From: Flavobacterium salilacus subsp. salilacus | GTDB taxonomy: Bacteria > Bacteroidota > Bacteroidia > Flavobacteriales > Flavobacteriaceae | Length of the DNA: 64,000 nt | Direction: 5' to 3' | Assembly (NCBI RefSeq): GCF_004634195.1 | Contig: NZ_SKBP01000006.1 | Span: 62,001-126,000, forward strand | Part shown: in pieces, positions 1 through 8,149 of the stretch | How positions within the stretch are numbered: position 1 is the stretch's first letter | Layout: every line of letters begins with the position of its first letter | Made by a program: the position numbers and the translations under genes | The notes under the pieces: model-generated | The model's input: the letters and a program-made list of their open reading frames with translations, nothing else | What the model was told of the DNA's origin: nothing | Database searches by the model: none

Positions 1-1850
1 CTATGAATATAGACGGTACTGTAATATCCGGAAATACTGCCAGCGGTGCAGGTGCCGACCAAGGTGGTGGAGGTATATATAACCTTAACGGAGGTACACT
101 CACCATAATGAATGCAACAATAAGCAATAACGTAGCAGATGGTGCTGCGGGAAGCGGAGGAGGAATATTAAATGATGTAGGTTCTATGCTTACTGTTACT
201 GATACTGAAATATCAGGCAATACAGCAATGAGAGCCGGTGGCGGTATAGAGGATAACTCCGGTACAAGTACCATAATGCTTACCAACGTAATACTTAACG
301 GAAACATTACTTCGGCAGCTCCCGGTAATGGTGGCGGGCTTCACATAACAGGTAGCGGAAGCGCAATAATCAGCGGTGGTAGCGTAACCAACAATACAGC
401 AGCATTGCAAGGTGGTGGATTGTGGAACGGTACAGGAACAATGACGGTAAGCAATGTAATGATAGACGGCAATACGGCATCGGGGGCAGCAGCAACTGAT
501 GGCGGTGGCGGTATTTTTAATACAAACGGTACTTTGATTGTAGAAAACAGTACTATAACCAATAATATTGCAAACGGTACATCGGGTAACGGTGGTGGTA
601 TATTCAGCGCAGCAGGCGATGTAACCATCGTAAATACCGATATTATGAACAACAGTGCCAACCGTGCAGGAGGTGCTATCGAAATTATAGCAGGCACACT
701 TACCGTTAACGATTCCGAACTTTCAGGCAACGATGTTGATGGCGGTGCAGGAACACCAAACCCCGGTAACGGAGGTGCATTACACGTAAGTGGTGCTGCA
801 ACTATAGTGTTTAACGGCGGTGTGGTAAACAACAATATGGCAGCTCGCGAAGGTGGCGGTTTATGGAACCAAACAGGCAGTGTTATGACTGTAAACAATG
901 TTACCCTTGATGGTAATACTGCAGCAGGTGGCGCATCGGATGATGGTGGTGGTGCCATATTTAATAACGGAGGTACATTAAATGTAAACGGTTCTACCTT
1001 ATCTAATAATGCCGCTACAGGATTACTGGGCAGAGGTGGTGGTATTCACGTGAATGCCGGTACTGCGAATGTGATGCTTACTACTATTTCGGGTAATACA
1101 GCATTAACTAATGGTGGTGGTATATTCAACAATGCCGAACTTAATGTAAATGCTAATACTATAACGCTTAATAGTGCTACTATAAGCGGGGGCGGTATCT
1201 CAAACAGTTCTGCAATGTCGCCAATAATAAAAAACTCTATTATAGCAGGCAACATTGCTGTTGTATCGGGTGCCGATGTTTTTAGTGATGAAGGTATGAT
1301 TTCTTCAAACGGTTATAACCTTATCGGACTTGATGGTTCAGATGCTTTTGATGCCAATGAAGATGATATGGTAGGTACAGCAGGAAGTCCGATTGATGCA
1401 GGACTATTAGCTTTGGCAGATAACGGCGGACCGACATTTACTCACATGTTAAACTGCCCAAGCGTGGCTGCGGATATGGGTGACCCCAATGACAATTTTG
1501 ATGACCAAACGGGAGCTTCTGTATTTAACGGCAGACGTGATATAGGGGCATATGAAGCACAAGAGCCTTGTGTACTTGCCAATGAAAACTTTACAGCAGG
1601 TAACATAGAAAGTGTTATTTACCCTAACCCATCAGTAAACGGATTCTTTAACATAGAGCTGGCTGCTAATCATACAGCAGGTGCAGATGTATTGATTTAT
1701 GAAATTGGTACCGGTAAATTAGTGAAACAAATGAAAGCCGAAAATATGAGTATAGCTATTCCGATGAATGGCTACGCTTCGGGTACGTACATCCTCCAAA
1801 TCATTTCTGATAAAGCTACCGAAACACACAAGGTAGTAATCGCAAACTAA
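1..1850 (+). CDS. T9SS beta-helix surface protein, choice-of-anchor Q type (5' partial)
   Basis: The frame is open from the window edge and shows no signal peptide, so the N-terminus lies upstream. About 430 visible residues are degenerate GNT/GGGI repeats (GGGIYN, GGGLWN, SGNTA), the pattern of Pmp-like right-handed beta helices. They are followed by a choice-of-anchor Q segment (NLIGLDG, DNGGPTFTHML, GRRDIGAYEA). The last ~75 residues form a type A T9SS sorting domain (YPNPS, then GTYILQI, ending KVVIAN). The protein should be exported to the cell surface by T9SS and act as an adhesin or scaffold. The ligand is unknown. Repeat architecture and sorting domain are clear; the function is inference. 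Confidence 0.85.
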   Translation, partial: MNIDGTVISGNTASGAGADQGGGGIYNLNGGTLTIMNATISNNVADGAAGSGGGILNDVGSMLTVTDTEISGNTAMRAGGGIEDNSGTSTIMLTNVILNGNITSAAPGNGGGLHITGSGSAIISGGSVTNNTAALQGGGLWNGTGTMTVSNVMIDGNTASGAAATDGGGGIFNTNGTLIVENSTITNNIANGTSGNGGGIFSAAGDVTIVNTDIMNNSANRAGGAIEIIAGTLTVNDSELSGNDVDGGAGTPNPGNGGALHVSGAATIVFNGGVVNNNMAAREGGGLWNQTGSVMTVNNVTLDGNTAAGGASDDGGGAIFNNGGTLNVNGSTLSNNAATGLLGRGGGIHVNAGTANVMLTTISGNTALTNGGGIFNNAELNVNANTITLNSATISGGGISNSSAMSPIIKNSIIAGNIAVVSGADVFSDEGMISSNGYNLIGLDGSDAFDANEDDMVGTAGSPIDAGLLALADNGGPTFTHMLNCPSVAADMGDPNDNFDDQTGASVFNGRRDIGAYEAQEPCVLANENFTAGNIESVIYPNPSVNGFFNIELAANHTAGADVLIYEIGTGKLVKQMKAENMSIAIPMNGYASGTYILQIISDKATETHKVVIAN

Positions 1851-1933
1851 TGTTGCTTTTTGAGATTGTTGGTAAAGCTCCCCTTGTGGGAGCTTTGCTT
1901 TTTATATAGCGTATCTATTTTTATTGCTATTAA

Positions 1934-2069
1934 AAAGGGCTGTCTCAAAAGTGCTTAAACAAGCATCTTTGTCATTCTGACGAAGGAAGAATCTCTGATT
2001 TATCAAATAATTGAGATTCTTCACTCCATTACATTGCGTTCAGAATGACACTTTTGAGACAGCTCCTTT
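1934..2069. repeat. Nested palindromic (MITE-like) repeat element
   Basis: Two nested inverted repeats are visible. Outer arms 1934-1952 and 2049-2069 share CTGTCTCAAAAGTG. Inner arms 1971-1995 and 2013-2049 carry GTCATTCTGA...GAAGAATCTC and its complement. There is no coding content. The inner GTCATTCTGA/GAAGAATCTC sequence resembles dispersed intergenic palindromes I recall from Bacteroidetes genomes. It lies between the convergent ends of the beta-helix gene and purM, so its RNA would fold on either strand and could serve as a terminator. Confidence 0.7.
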
Positions 2070-2074
2070 GAAAT

Positions 2075-3268
2075 TTAATATATAAAAGTACCGTATTCGC
2101 TTTGTATGGTAAGCTGTTTTGATTTTCCCCCTTCGGGGGTCAGGGGGCTTACCCTTCCCACAATTTGTGCTTCTACATTAAAGGATTTTGAAATGGCTAT
2201 GATATCTTGTGCTATGTTTTCGGGTACATATAACTCCATACGATGACCACAATTAAATACCTGATACATTTCTTTCCAGTCGGTGCCACTTTGTTCCTGT
2301 ATCAATTTAAACAATGGCGGAACAGGGAAAAGGTTGTCTTTTATTACGTGTACATTATCTGTAAAGTGAAGCACTTTAGTTTGCGCACCACCGCTACAAT
2401 GTACCATACCATGAATATCGTTTGGGGTATATTTTTCCAGTATTTTTTTGATGATAGGTGCATAGGTACGTGTTGGCGAAAGTACCAGTTTACCGGCATC
2501 TATAGGGCTGTCTGCTACTTCATCAGTCAGTTTTACATTACCGGAATACACCAACTCATCGGGTACGGAAGCATCAAAACTTTCAGGGTACTTTACAGCG
2601 AGGTATTTGCTAAACACATCATGGCGTGCCGAAGTAAGCCCGTTACTGCCCATTCCGCCATTATAGCCTTTCTCATAACTTGCCTGCCCGAATGATGCTA
2701 AACCTACAATTACATCGCCTGCCTGAATATTGGCGTTATCCACTACATCGCTGCGCTTCATGCGTGCCGTTACGGTAGAATCGACAATTATGGTACGGAC
2801 TAAATCGCCTACATCGGCAGTTTCGCCACCTGTGGAATGTATGGTTACACTAAAGTTTTTCAATTCCTCAATAAGTTCTTCCGTACCGTTAATAATAGCC
2901 GAAATTACCTCGCCCGGAACAAGGTTTTTATTCCTGCCAATAGTAGAAGAAAGCATGATATTATCGGTTGCACCCACACAAAGCAGGTCGTCTATATTCA
3001 TAATCAATGCATCCTGTGCTATACCTTTCCATACCGATATATCGCCTGTTTCTTTCCAGTACATATAGGCAAGTGACGATTTTGTACCTGCACCATCGGC
3101 ATGCATAATAAGGCAATACTCCTCATCGTTGGTTAAGTAATCGGGTACTATTTTACAGAATGCTTTTGGGAACAAGCCCTTATCTATATTTTTTATGGCA
3201 TTGTGTACATCCTCTTTAGAAGCCGAAACCCCTCTTTGGCTGTAGCGTTTACTGGTATCAGAACTCAT
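2075..3268 (-). CDS. purM: Phosphoribosylformylglycinamidine cyclo-ligase (AIR synthase)
   Basis: PurM closes the imidazole ring of formylglycinamidine ribonucleotide using ATP to give AIR in de novo purine synthesis, in the cytoplasm. Family motifs seen are GAGTKSSLAYMY near residue 60, NIDDLLCVGA near 90 and STGGETADVGD near 145. At ~397 residues it is longer than the classical ~345-residue enzyme, as is usual for the Bacteroidetes form. Near the C-terminus, residues SPLTPEGGK are encoded by a GC-rich palindromic repeat (2127-2150) that looks inserted in frame. No other pur gene is adjacent. A good promoter lies just upstream. Confidence 0.95.
   Translation of the reverse strand: MSSDTSKRYSQRGVSASKEDVHNAIKNIDKGLFPKAFCKIVPDYLTNDEEYCLIMHADGAGTKSSLAYMYWKETGDISVWKGIAQDALIMNIDDLLCVGATDNIMLSSTIGRNKNLVPGEVISAIINGTEELIEELKNFSVTIHSTGGETADVGDLVRTIIVDSTVTARMKRSDVVDNANIQAGDVIVGLASFGQASYEKGYNGGMGSNGLTSARHDVFSKYLAVKYPESFDASVPDELVYSGNVKLTDEVADSPIDAGKLVLSPTRTYAPIIKKILEKYTPNDIHGMVHCSGGAQTKVLHFTDNVHVIKDNLFPVPPLFKLIQEQSGTDWKEMYQVFNCGHRMELYVPENIAQDIIAISKSFNVEAQIVGRVSPLTPEGGKSKQLTIQSEYGTFIY
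2127..2150. repeat. GC-rich REP-like hairpin inside the purM 3' end
   Basis: CCCCCTTCGGGGG (2127-2139) is a perfect tight hairpin, followed by a second G run (2143-2147). It stands out from the AT-rich surroundings. It lies within the purM frame and encodes a Pro/Gly-rich stretch before the conserved tail QLTIQSEYGTFIY. The form resembles the CCCCTGACCCCCGAAGGGG-type repeats common in Bacteroidetes intergenic DNA. Confidence 0.6.
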
Positions 3269-3293
3269 GTAGTGTAGTTTGTGTTGTAAAACG

Positions 3294-3324
3294 CAAAGAT
3301 AATGCTAATGGCTTAATGTAACAA
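3294..3324 (-). promoter_or_regulatory. Promoter of purM
   Basis: Read on the minus strand, a TTG (3322-3324) is followed after 20 nt by TATCTTTG (3294-3301). This matches the Bacteroidetes primary sigma consensus TTG-N19..21-TAnnTTTG. The purM ATG lies about 25 nt downstream, giving a short leader. Confidence 0.65.
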
Positions 3325-3346
3325 TTTTATAAGTAGCAATATTAAG

Positions 3347-3407
3347 GCAACCACCCCATCCTTAAGAGGGGAAGGGATTGTTTCTTCGTACCTCCTCACA
3401 ATGACAC
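3347..3407. repeat. Degenerate dispersed repeats (two types)
   Basis: ACCCCATCCTTAAGAGGGGA (about 3351-3370) and ATTGTTTCTTCGTACCTCC continuing to ACAATGACA (3377-3405) follow each other. Both resemble repeat families I recall from Bacteroidetes intergenic DNA (CTTAAGAGGGGA and GTCATTG..GAGG..ACGAAG). They lie between the purM promoter and the end of the OmpA-like gene, with no coding potential. Confidence 0.45.
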
Positions 3408-3457
3408 AATATGAGATAATTGCTACATTAAACTATTATTACATTGGTAAATTGGAC

Positions 3458-4348
3458 TTAAGGGTTCTCAACAACCAATACCTCTACCCTGCGGTTAGCC
3501 GCGCGTTCTTCTTCTGTTTTTTCGGGTAAGGGGTATATTGGGTCGGTAGTACCAAGCCCTTCAAAAGCGGTACGCTCTTTTTCGATACCATTTTGGCGCA
3601 GAAACATTGCTACTGCTTTGGCACGGTCGTAAGACAGCTTGCGCGGGTCGCCGTCTATACAGCAAATGTGCCCCAACAGTTTTATTTTCAGGTTGGGGTT
3701 CGCCTTCATGATTTCCAATAACTCAAATAATCGCGGGCGAGATTCGGGTACTATGGCAAAGGTATTAAGTTGGAAATTCAGGTTTTGAATTTGTAATTTT
3801 TCTCCTGCTTTGGCTTCCCCTACCCGCTTCATAAACTCCACATCCAGCGGAATTTCTTGCCTGCCGCCACGCGGGTCGGTTACATATACCCTATCAGGAT
3901 AATTTATCGGGGCTTTTTTCTTTATGGGTTTCGGCTCTTCTTTTATACCCAGTATCTCATTTTCTTTGGCAAGGTCTTTTTCCTGCAAGTAGTATAATGT
4001 TACTTTTCGGTTCTCGGCTTTTACAGGCGACATTTTGTGCAGTTCGCCAAAACTTCGGGTTTTAAAATCTTCGCGAGTGGGTACATTACCTTTTATAATA
4101 CCAAATACATAACTTACTCTGCGTTGTGCCAGTGTATCGTTTAGCCCTGTTGAGCCATCTTCATCGGTATAACCGTTTATAGCCAGTATTTTAGATGTTG
4201 CATTGGCTTTCATCCATGTATAAAGGCGGTCGGTTTCAGCTTTTGTAAGCTCATGCTTGTTGGTGTCAAAATATACCGAGAATTGTTCCTGTGCCGTAGT
4301 TAGAATGGAAAATAGTAGTAATACAGTATAAAAAACCAGCTTTTTCAT
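3458..4348 (-). CDS. OmpA-family protein with two OmpA-like domains (paralogue 1)
   Basis: The start is set at the ATG at 4346-4348, which opens a signal peptide (MKKLVFYTVLLLFSI); an upstream TTG gives a non-signal prefix. The N-terminal OmpA-like unit has the usual NGYTDEDGS...N..L..RR signature. A linker follows, then a second unit (residues ~195-296) where the usual GHTD is GHICC (residues 226-230), although LSYDRA and ANRRVEV remain. OmpA domains bind peptidoglycan in the periplasm. The next gene upstream is a paralogue in the same direction 52 nt away, so they are probably co-transcribed. Confidence 0.85.
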   Translation of the reverse strand: MKKLVFYTVLLLFSILTTAQEQFSVYFDTNKHELTKAETDRLYTWMKANATSKILAINGYTDEDGSTGLNDTLAQRRVSYVFGIIKGNVPTREDFKTRSFGELHKMSPVKAENRKVTLYYLQEKDLAKENEILGIKEEPKPIKKKAPINYPDRVYVTDPRGGRQEIPLDVEFMKRVGEAKAGEKLQIQNLNFQLNTFAIVPESRPRLFELLEIMKANPNLKIKLLGHICCIDGDPRKLSYDRAKAVAMFLRQNGIEKERTAFEGLGTTDPIYPLPEKTEEERAANRRVEVLVVENP

Positions 4349-4400
4349 TATGCTCTTCGTTATAGTTTGCAAGTTATATAGCAAACTTAACGCTAAAATA

Positions 4401-5168
4401 TTAATTATCTACAATTTCTATTTCTACACGCCGATTAGCCACACGCTCTTCTTCATTTTTTTCGGGCAATGGATAAACAGGTTTGCTGCTGCCAAAACTT
4501 TGATACGTAAGTCGATTGGCATCAATACCATTACCTATAAGATATTTGTATATGGCAACGGCTCTTTTTAATGATATGTTATTTTGTTCTTTATTTTGGC
4601 AACAAATGTGTCCTTGTATGTCTATTTTAAGTTTAGGGTTTTCTTGTAGTATTTTTAAAAGTGTTTTTAATACCGGATAAGACTCTTGTAATATGATATC
4701 CGAATTATCATAAAAATGAAGATTAGGTACTTTAAGCACATCTCCCTTTTTAGCCTCCTTTACCACTTTTACAAAAGGATCTTCTTTCTCTCCTTTGGGT
4801 GGTTTTGTGGTATAATATATTTCTACTCGGCGGTTATCGGCATCATTTTTTTCTTGTTCAAAATTTTCGCCAAAAGCCTTTATTTCTACACTATTTAAAA
4901 TAGACAATCCATTAGCTTTCAATGTATTTAAAACAGTATAAGCACGACGTTTAGATAGTTTTACATTATAAGCATCGGTATCTGCAGCATCGGTGTAACC
5001 ATATATTTTTTGAATTTCAGCTTCCTTATTTTTGGCTATCCACTCTAATAAGTTATGCTGTGAGTTGGTGTTAATTTCGTCGAGAGCAAAATCAAAATAA
5101 ACGGTAAAAACATCTTGTGACCATGCTGTATTAATTGTTAGCAAAAACAGAAGTAATAATTTCTTCAT
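4401..5168 (-). CDS. OmpA-family protein with two OmpA-like domains (paralogue 2)
   Basis: The start is at 5166-5168 (MKKLLLLFLLTINTAWSQ), a clear signal peptide. It has the same plan as the downstream paralogue: an N-terminal unit with YGYTDAADT..N..LSKRRA, then a C-terminal unit with GHICC (residues 186-190) in place of GHTD and ending VANRRVEIEIV. It is probably the first gene of a two-gene unit made by tandem duplication. It should be a periplasmic or outer-membrane-associated peptidoglycan-binding protein. Without a barrel domain it is not a porin. Confidence 0.85.
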   Translation of the reverse strand: MKKLLLLFLLTINTAWSQDVFTVYFDFALDEINTNSQHNLLEWIAKNKEAEIQKIYGYTDAADTDAYNVKLSKRRAYTVLNTLKANGLSILNSVEIKAFGENFEQEKNDADNRRVEIYYTTKPPKGEKEDPFVKVVKEAKKGDVLKVPNLHFYDNSDIILQESYPVLKTLLKILQENPKLKIDIQGHICCQNKEQNNISLKRAVAIYKYLIGNGIDANRLTYQSFGSSKPVYPLPEKNEEERVANRRVEIEIVDN

Positions 5169-5219
5169 TATACTATATTTTAACATTTAACGCTAAAACC
5201 ACCGATTTTAGTACACACA

Positions 5220-5250
5220 ATAAAGCCCGCCATAAAGGCGGGCTTAAAAC
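5220..5250 (-). terminator. Terminator of glnN
   Basis: AAGCCCGCC (5223-5231) and GGCGGGCTT (5237-5245) form a 9-bp GC-rich stem with a 5-nt loop, followed by a T-rich stretch on the minus strand. It sits just after the glnN stop and before the OmpA pair. Confidence 0.8.
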
Positions 5251-5268
5251 AACACAAGTTAGTGTTTA

Positions 5269-7458
5269 TTATCTTGTAAACAGTAATTCTCTGTATTTGG
5301 TAAGTGTCCAAATTTCGTCATCTACCAAAAGTTCCAGTTTGTCACAGTGGTTTCTGATGGTGTCAAAATAAGGTTTAACGTTGTCACAGTATGCGGCTGC
5401 CATTGCTTCGGCTGTATCAAGCTCATTGGCTTTCTTGCGCTCCTCAATCATTGCTTCCACTTTGGTATTGATTCCTGCAATGTGCTCAGAAATTTCTCTT
5501 ATCAGTGCTATTTGCTCTTTACCAATGGTTTCATATTCTTTACCAAATATTTCTTTGAGTCCCTTTACGTTTTCTATAAGTACATTTTGATAACGAATAG
5601 CGGTTGGCACTACATGATTGCGGGCAATGTCGCCCAGTACCCTGCCTTCTATCTGTATTTTCTTAGCATACTCTTCAAGCTCTATTTCATAACGGGCTTC
5701 CATTTCTACATGGTTCATTATGTTAAGCTCTTCAAATAAGTCTAAAGTCTTTTTAGATACTTTTGCTTTAAGTGCCGGTGGTGTAGTTTTGTGGTTACTA
5801 AGTCCGCGCTTTGCAGCTTCCTTTTCCCACTCTTCGCTGTAGCCGTCACCTTCAAAAAGAATAGCTTTAGTTTCTTTTATGTACTCTCTTAGTATATTAA
5901 AGATAGCATCATCTTTTTTCATGCCTTTATCGGCAATAAGTGCATCAACTTCTTTCTTAAAGTCTTTTAGCTGTTTGGCAACAATGGCATTCACTATAGT
6001 CATGGCATTGGCACAATTGGCTGTTGAACCTACTGCTCTAAACTCAAATTTATTTCCTGTAAAGGCAAATGGCGAAGTTCTGTTTCTATCGGTATTATCC
6101 AGTAATACATCCGGAATTTTACCTACTACGTTCAGCTTAAGATCTGTTTTCTCCTGCGGAGAAAGTTTGCCCGACGATACTCCTTCAAGTTCTTCCAGCA
6201 CTTTGGTAAGCTGCTGACCTATGAATACTGATATAATAGCGGGTGGTGCTTCGTTAGCCCCAAGCCTGTGATCGTTTGATGCTGTGGCAATACCTGCTCT
6301 CATCAATTCCTCATTAGTATATACGGCCTTAATGGTGTTGATAAAGAAGGTAAGGAATTGCAGGTTGCTCATCGGGGTTTTACCCGGACCTAAAAGGTTA
6401 ACACCTGTGTCTGTAGCCATAGACCAGTTGTTGTGTTTACCCGAACCGTTTACGCCCTTAAATGGTTTTTCGTGTAACAATACTTTAAAATCATGACGCT
6501 CGGCAACCTTTTGCATCACATCCATAATTAGCGAATTGTGGTCAACGGCAAGGTTGGCTTCTTCAAATATAGGAGCTAACTCAAACTGGTTTGGCGCTAC
6601 TTCGTTATGACGGGTTTTTACAGGAATGCCCAACAGCATACACTCGTTCTCCAGATCCCTCATGTAGTTCAATGCTCTGGTGGGTATAGAACCAAAATAG
6701 TGGTCGTCAAGCTGTTGCCCTTTTGCCGATGTATGCCCCAAAAGCGTGCGCCCTGTAAGCATAATATCAGGTCTTGAATTGGCTAAAGCAGCATCTATAA
6801 GGAAGTACTCCTGCTCCCAGCCTAAGGTTGCAGTAACTTTTTTAACGTTTTTATCAAAATAACGGCATACATCCGTAGCCGCTTCGTCAACAGCGGCAAG
6901 TGCTCTTAGTAAAGGTGTTTTATAGTCTAACGCCTCTCCTGTGTAGGATACAAATATGGTAGGGATACATAATGTTGTACCAAATATAAATGCAGGCGAT
7001 GTAGGATCCCAGGCGGTATAGCCTCGTGCTTCAAATGTGTTTCTGATACCTCCGTTAGGAAAACTTGAGGCATCCGGCTCCTGCTGTACCAGTTGGCTTC
7101 CGCCAAATTTCTCTACTGGCTCGCTACCGTCCGGTGATGTTTCAAAAAAGGCATCGTGCTTTTCGGCAGTAGTACCTGTAAGAGGCTGAAACCAGTGGGT
7201 GTAATGGGTAACGCCTTTTGATAATGCCCACTCTTTCATACCCATGGCGATATAATCGGCAAGTTTACGATCTATTTTTGTTCCATGCTGCACTGCGTTT
7301 CTTACCGCCTTGTAAGCTTCCGGCGTTAAAAATTGACGCATTGCTTTATCATTGAACACGTTACTTCCAAAAATAGCTGATTTTCTATCGAGTTCTTCAA
7401 CCTCAACAGGCTTTCTGCGGGAGGTTTCTTTCAAAGCTTGAAAACGTAATGTTGACAT
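5269..7458 (-). CDS. glnN: Glutamine synthetase type III
   Basis: This ATP-dependent enzyme makes glutamine from glutamate and ammonia in the cytoplasm. Its 729 residues match the GSIII length (~725-730), far above GSI/GSII (~350-470). Typical GSIII features are the N-terminal FGSNVFND, the catalytic-core segments GWEQEYFLID, HNEVAPNQFELAP and SGKHNNWSM, and ASNDHRLGANEAPPAI. The C-terminal ~170 residues are the GSIII-specific helical extension. It stands alone, with a terminator behind it and TATATTTG (7501-7508, minus strand) as a -7 element about 40 nt ahead of the ATG. Confidence 0.97.
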   Translation of the reverse strand: MSTLRFQALKETSRRKPVEVEELDRKSAIFGSNVFNDKAMRQFLTPEAYKAVRNAVQHGTKIDRKLADYIAMGMKEWALSKGVTHYTHWFQPLTGTTAEKHDAFFETSPDGSEPVEKFGGSQLVQQEPDASSFPNGGIRNTFEARGYTAWDPTSPAFIFGTTLCIPTIFVSYTGEALDYKTPLLRALAAVDEAATDVCRYFDKNVKKVTATLGWEQEYFLIDAALANSRPDIMLTGRTLLGHTSAKGQQLDDHYFGSIPTRALNYMRDLENECMLLGIPVKTRHNEVAPNQFELAPIFEEANLAVDHNSLIMDVMQKVAERHDFKVLLHEKPFKGVNGSGKHNNWSMATDTGVNLLGPGKTPMSNLQFLTFFINTIKAVYTNEELMRAGIATASNDHRLGANEAPPAIISVFIGQQLTKVLEELEGVSSGKLSPQEKTDLKLNVVGKIPDVLLDNTDRNRTSPFAFTGNKFEFRAVGSTANCANAMTIVNAIVAKQLKDFKKEVDALIADKGMKKDDAIFNILREYIKETKAILFEGDGYSEEWEKEAAKRGLSNHKTTPPALKAKVSKKTLDLFEELNIMNHVEMEARYEIELEEYAKKIQIEGRVLGDIARNHVVPTAIRYQNVLIENVKGLKEIFGKEYETIGKEQIALIREISEHIAGINTKVEAMIEERKKANELDTAEAMAAAYCDNVKPYFDTIRNHCDKLELLVDDEIWTLTKYRELLFTR

Positions 7459-7500
7459 GAAACTGTATATTTATTTGTTAATAGTTATTTAAATATAGTG

Positions 7501-7508
7501 CAAATATA
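7501..7508 (-). promoter_or_regulatory. -7 element of the glnN promoter
   Basis: TATATTTG on the minus strand fits TAnnTTTG. No good TTG lies at the standard distance, and the hairpin at 7531-7558 occupies the region just upstream. Confidence 0.45.
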
Positions 7509-7530
7509 TAAAATATATATTTAAAAAATA

Positions 7531-7558
7531 AAACACCCCTATTTTTACAGGGGTGTTT
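7531..7558. terminator. Hairpin terminator, possibly bidirectional
   Basis: AAACACCCCT (7531-7540) pairs with AGGGGTGTTT (7549-7558) with T-rich flanks on both strands. No plus-strand gene ends here. It would most simply terminate a minus-strand transcript just upstream of glnN, which is the main support for a small gene at 7575-7646. Confidence 0.65.
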
Positions 7559-7574
7559 TTAAGAAAAATGAATA

Positions 7575-7646
7575 TTACAAAACCTTACCCCATAGTTTAA
7601 ACAGTATATATAGCAGTATCACATATATATTCACTAAAAAGCTCAT
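7575..7646 (-). CDS. Possible tiny membrane protein (23 aa)
   Basis: MSFLVNIYVILLYILFKLWG would be a single hydrophobic helix. An AAGG-type sequence lies upstream of the ATG, and a terminator hairpin follows the stop. A longer reading to 7766 exists but is compositionally poor. No family is recognised. The evidence is only hydrophobicity plus a terminator that otherwise lacks a gene. Confidence 0.2.
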   Translation of the reverse strand: MSFLVNIYVILLYILFKLWGKVL

Positions 7647-7806
7647 GATTTTCTTACCTTGTTTTTTAAAAAAATAAAAAACGTTAATAAAAATATAAAA
7701 AATAGCAAATAAAAAAGTTTTTGTTAAACATTTTACAACAAAAACAACTTTAGTATAACAATTCACTAATTTAGCACTGTAAGTTTAACTTTAAAAACAA
7801 ATAACT

Positions 7807-8070
7807 ATGAGTAATACAAAACGAATAATAGGTATTGCTGCGGGAGTAGCAGCCTTAACAACAGCCGGAATATTAATTTACCGGAGAAATGCTAAAAAAA
7901 CGGCTTTCAGGGCGCAGGTAGAGGAAGCTAAAGATGCTATGAAAGGTAAATTGAATTCTTTGCAAAGAAAGGCAGAGAAAGAAATTAAAAACACAACGGA
8001 AGAAACAAAAACAGCAGTAAACACGGCTAAAGAAAGAGCTAACGAATGGACAAAAGCAGCCAATGCATAA
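7807..8070 (+). CDS. YtxH-like small membrane-anchored protein
   Basis: An 87-residue protein with one N-terminal hydrophobic segment (IIGIAAGVAALTTAGILIY, residues ~7-25), then RR and a long charged, Ala/Lys/Glu-rich helix likely to be a coiled coil. This is the shape of YtxH/general-stress type proteins anchored in the inner membrane. No catalytic motif is visible. It is monocistronic and ends at a perfect palindromic terminator shared with the convergent lipoprotein gene. Confidence 0.75.
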   Translation: MSNTKRIIGIAAGVAALTTAGILIYRRNAKKTAFRAQVEEAKDAMKGKLNSLQRKAEKEIKNTTEETKTAVNTAKERANEWTKAANA

Positions 8071-8086
8071 TAGCATGCTCTGCAAA

Positions 8087-8134
8087 ATAAAAAAACAAAG
8101 CGTTGTGTATATACACAACGCTTTGTTTTTTTAT
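8087..8134. terminator. 48-bp perfect palindrome, bidirectional terminator
   Basis: The sequence from 8087 to 8134 is perfectly self-complementary, centred between 8110 and 8111 (core ACAAAGCGTTGTGTAT and its complement). A and T runs flank the stem, so transcripts on both strands get a strong hairpin plus U-tract. It separates the convergent genes 7807-8070 and 8150-8659. Confidence 0.9.
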
Positions 8135-8149
8135 AGTCTATTTTAGAAA

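Noticed and set aside
341-958. 205-residue minus-strand open frame opposite the beta-helix gene
   Set aside because: Pro/Leu/Ile-rich low-complexity translation with no signal or motif. It is the antisense shadow of the GGG/GNT repeats of the real gene.
240-1210. Short recurring sequences resembling a repeat array
   Set aside because: The repeats are imperfect, in coding frame (GGGI, GNTA motifs) and without constant spacing or unique spacers, so this is a protein repeat, not CRISPR.
2243-2695. 150-residue plus-strand frame inside purM
   Set aside because: Shadow of purM with an aromatic-rich, motif-free translation.
7575-7766. 63-residue long version of the minus-strand frame upstream of glnN
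   Set aside because: The upstream part is poly-Phe/Lys from AT-rich DNA. Only the 23-codon end is retained as a weak candidate.
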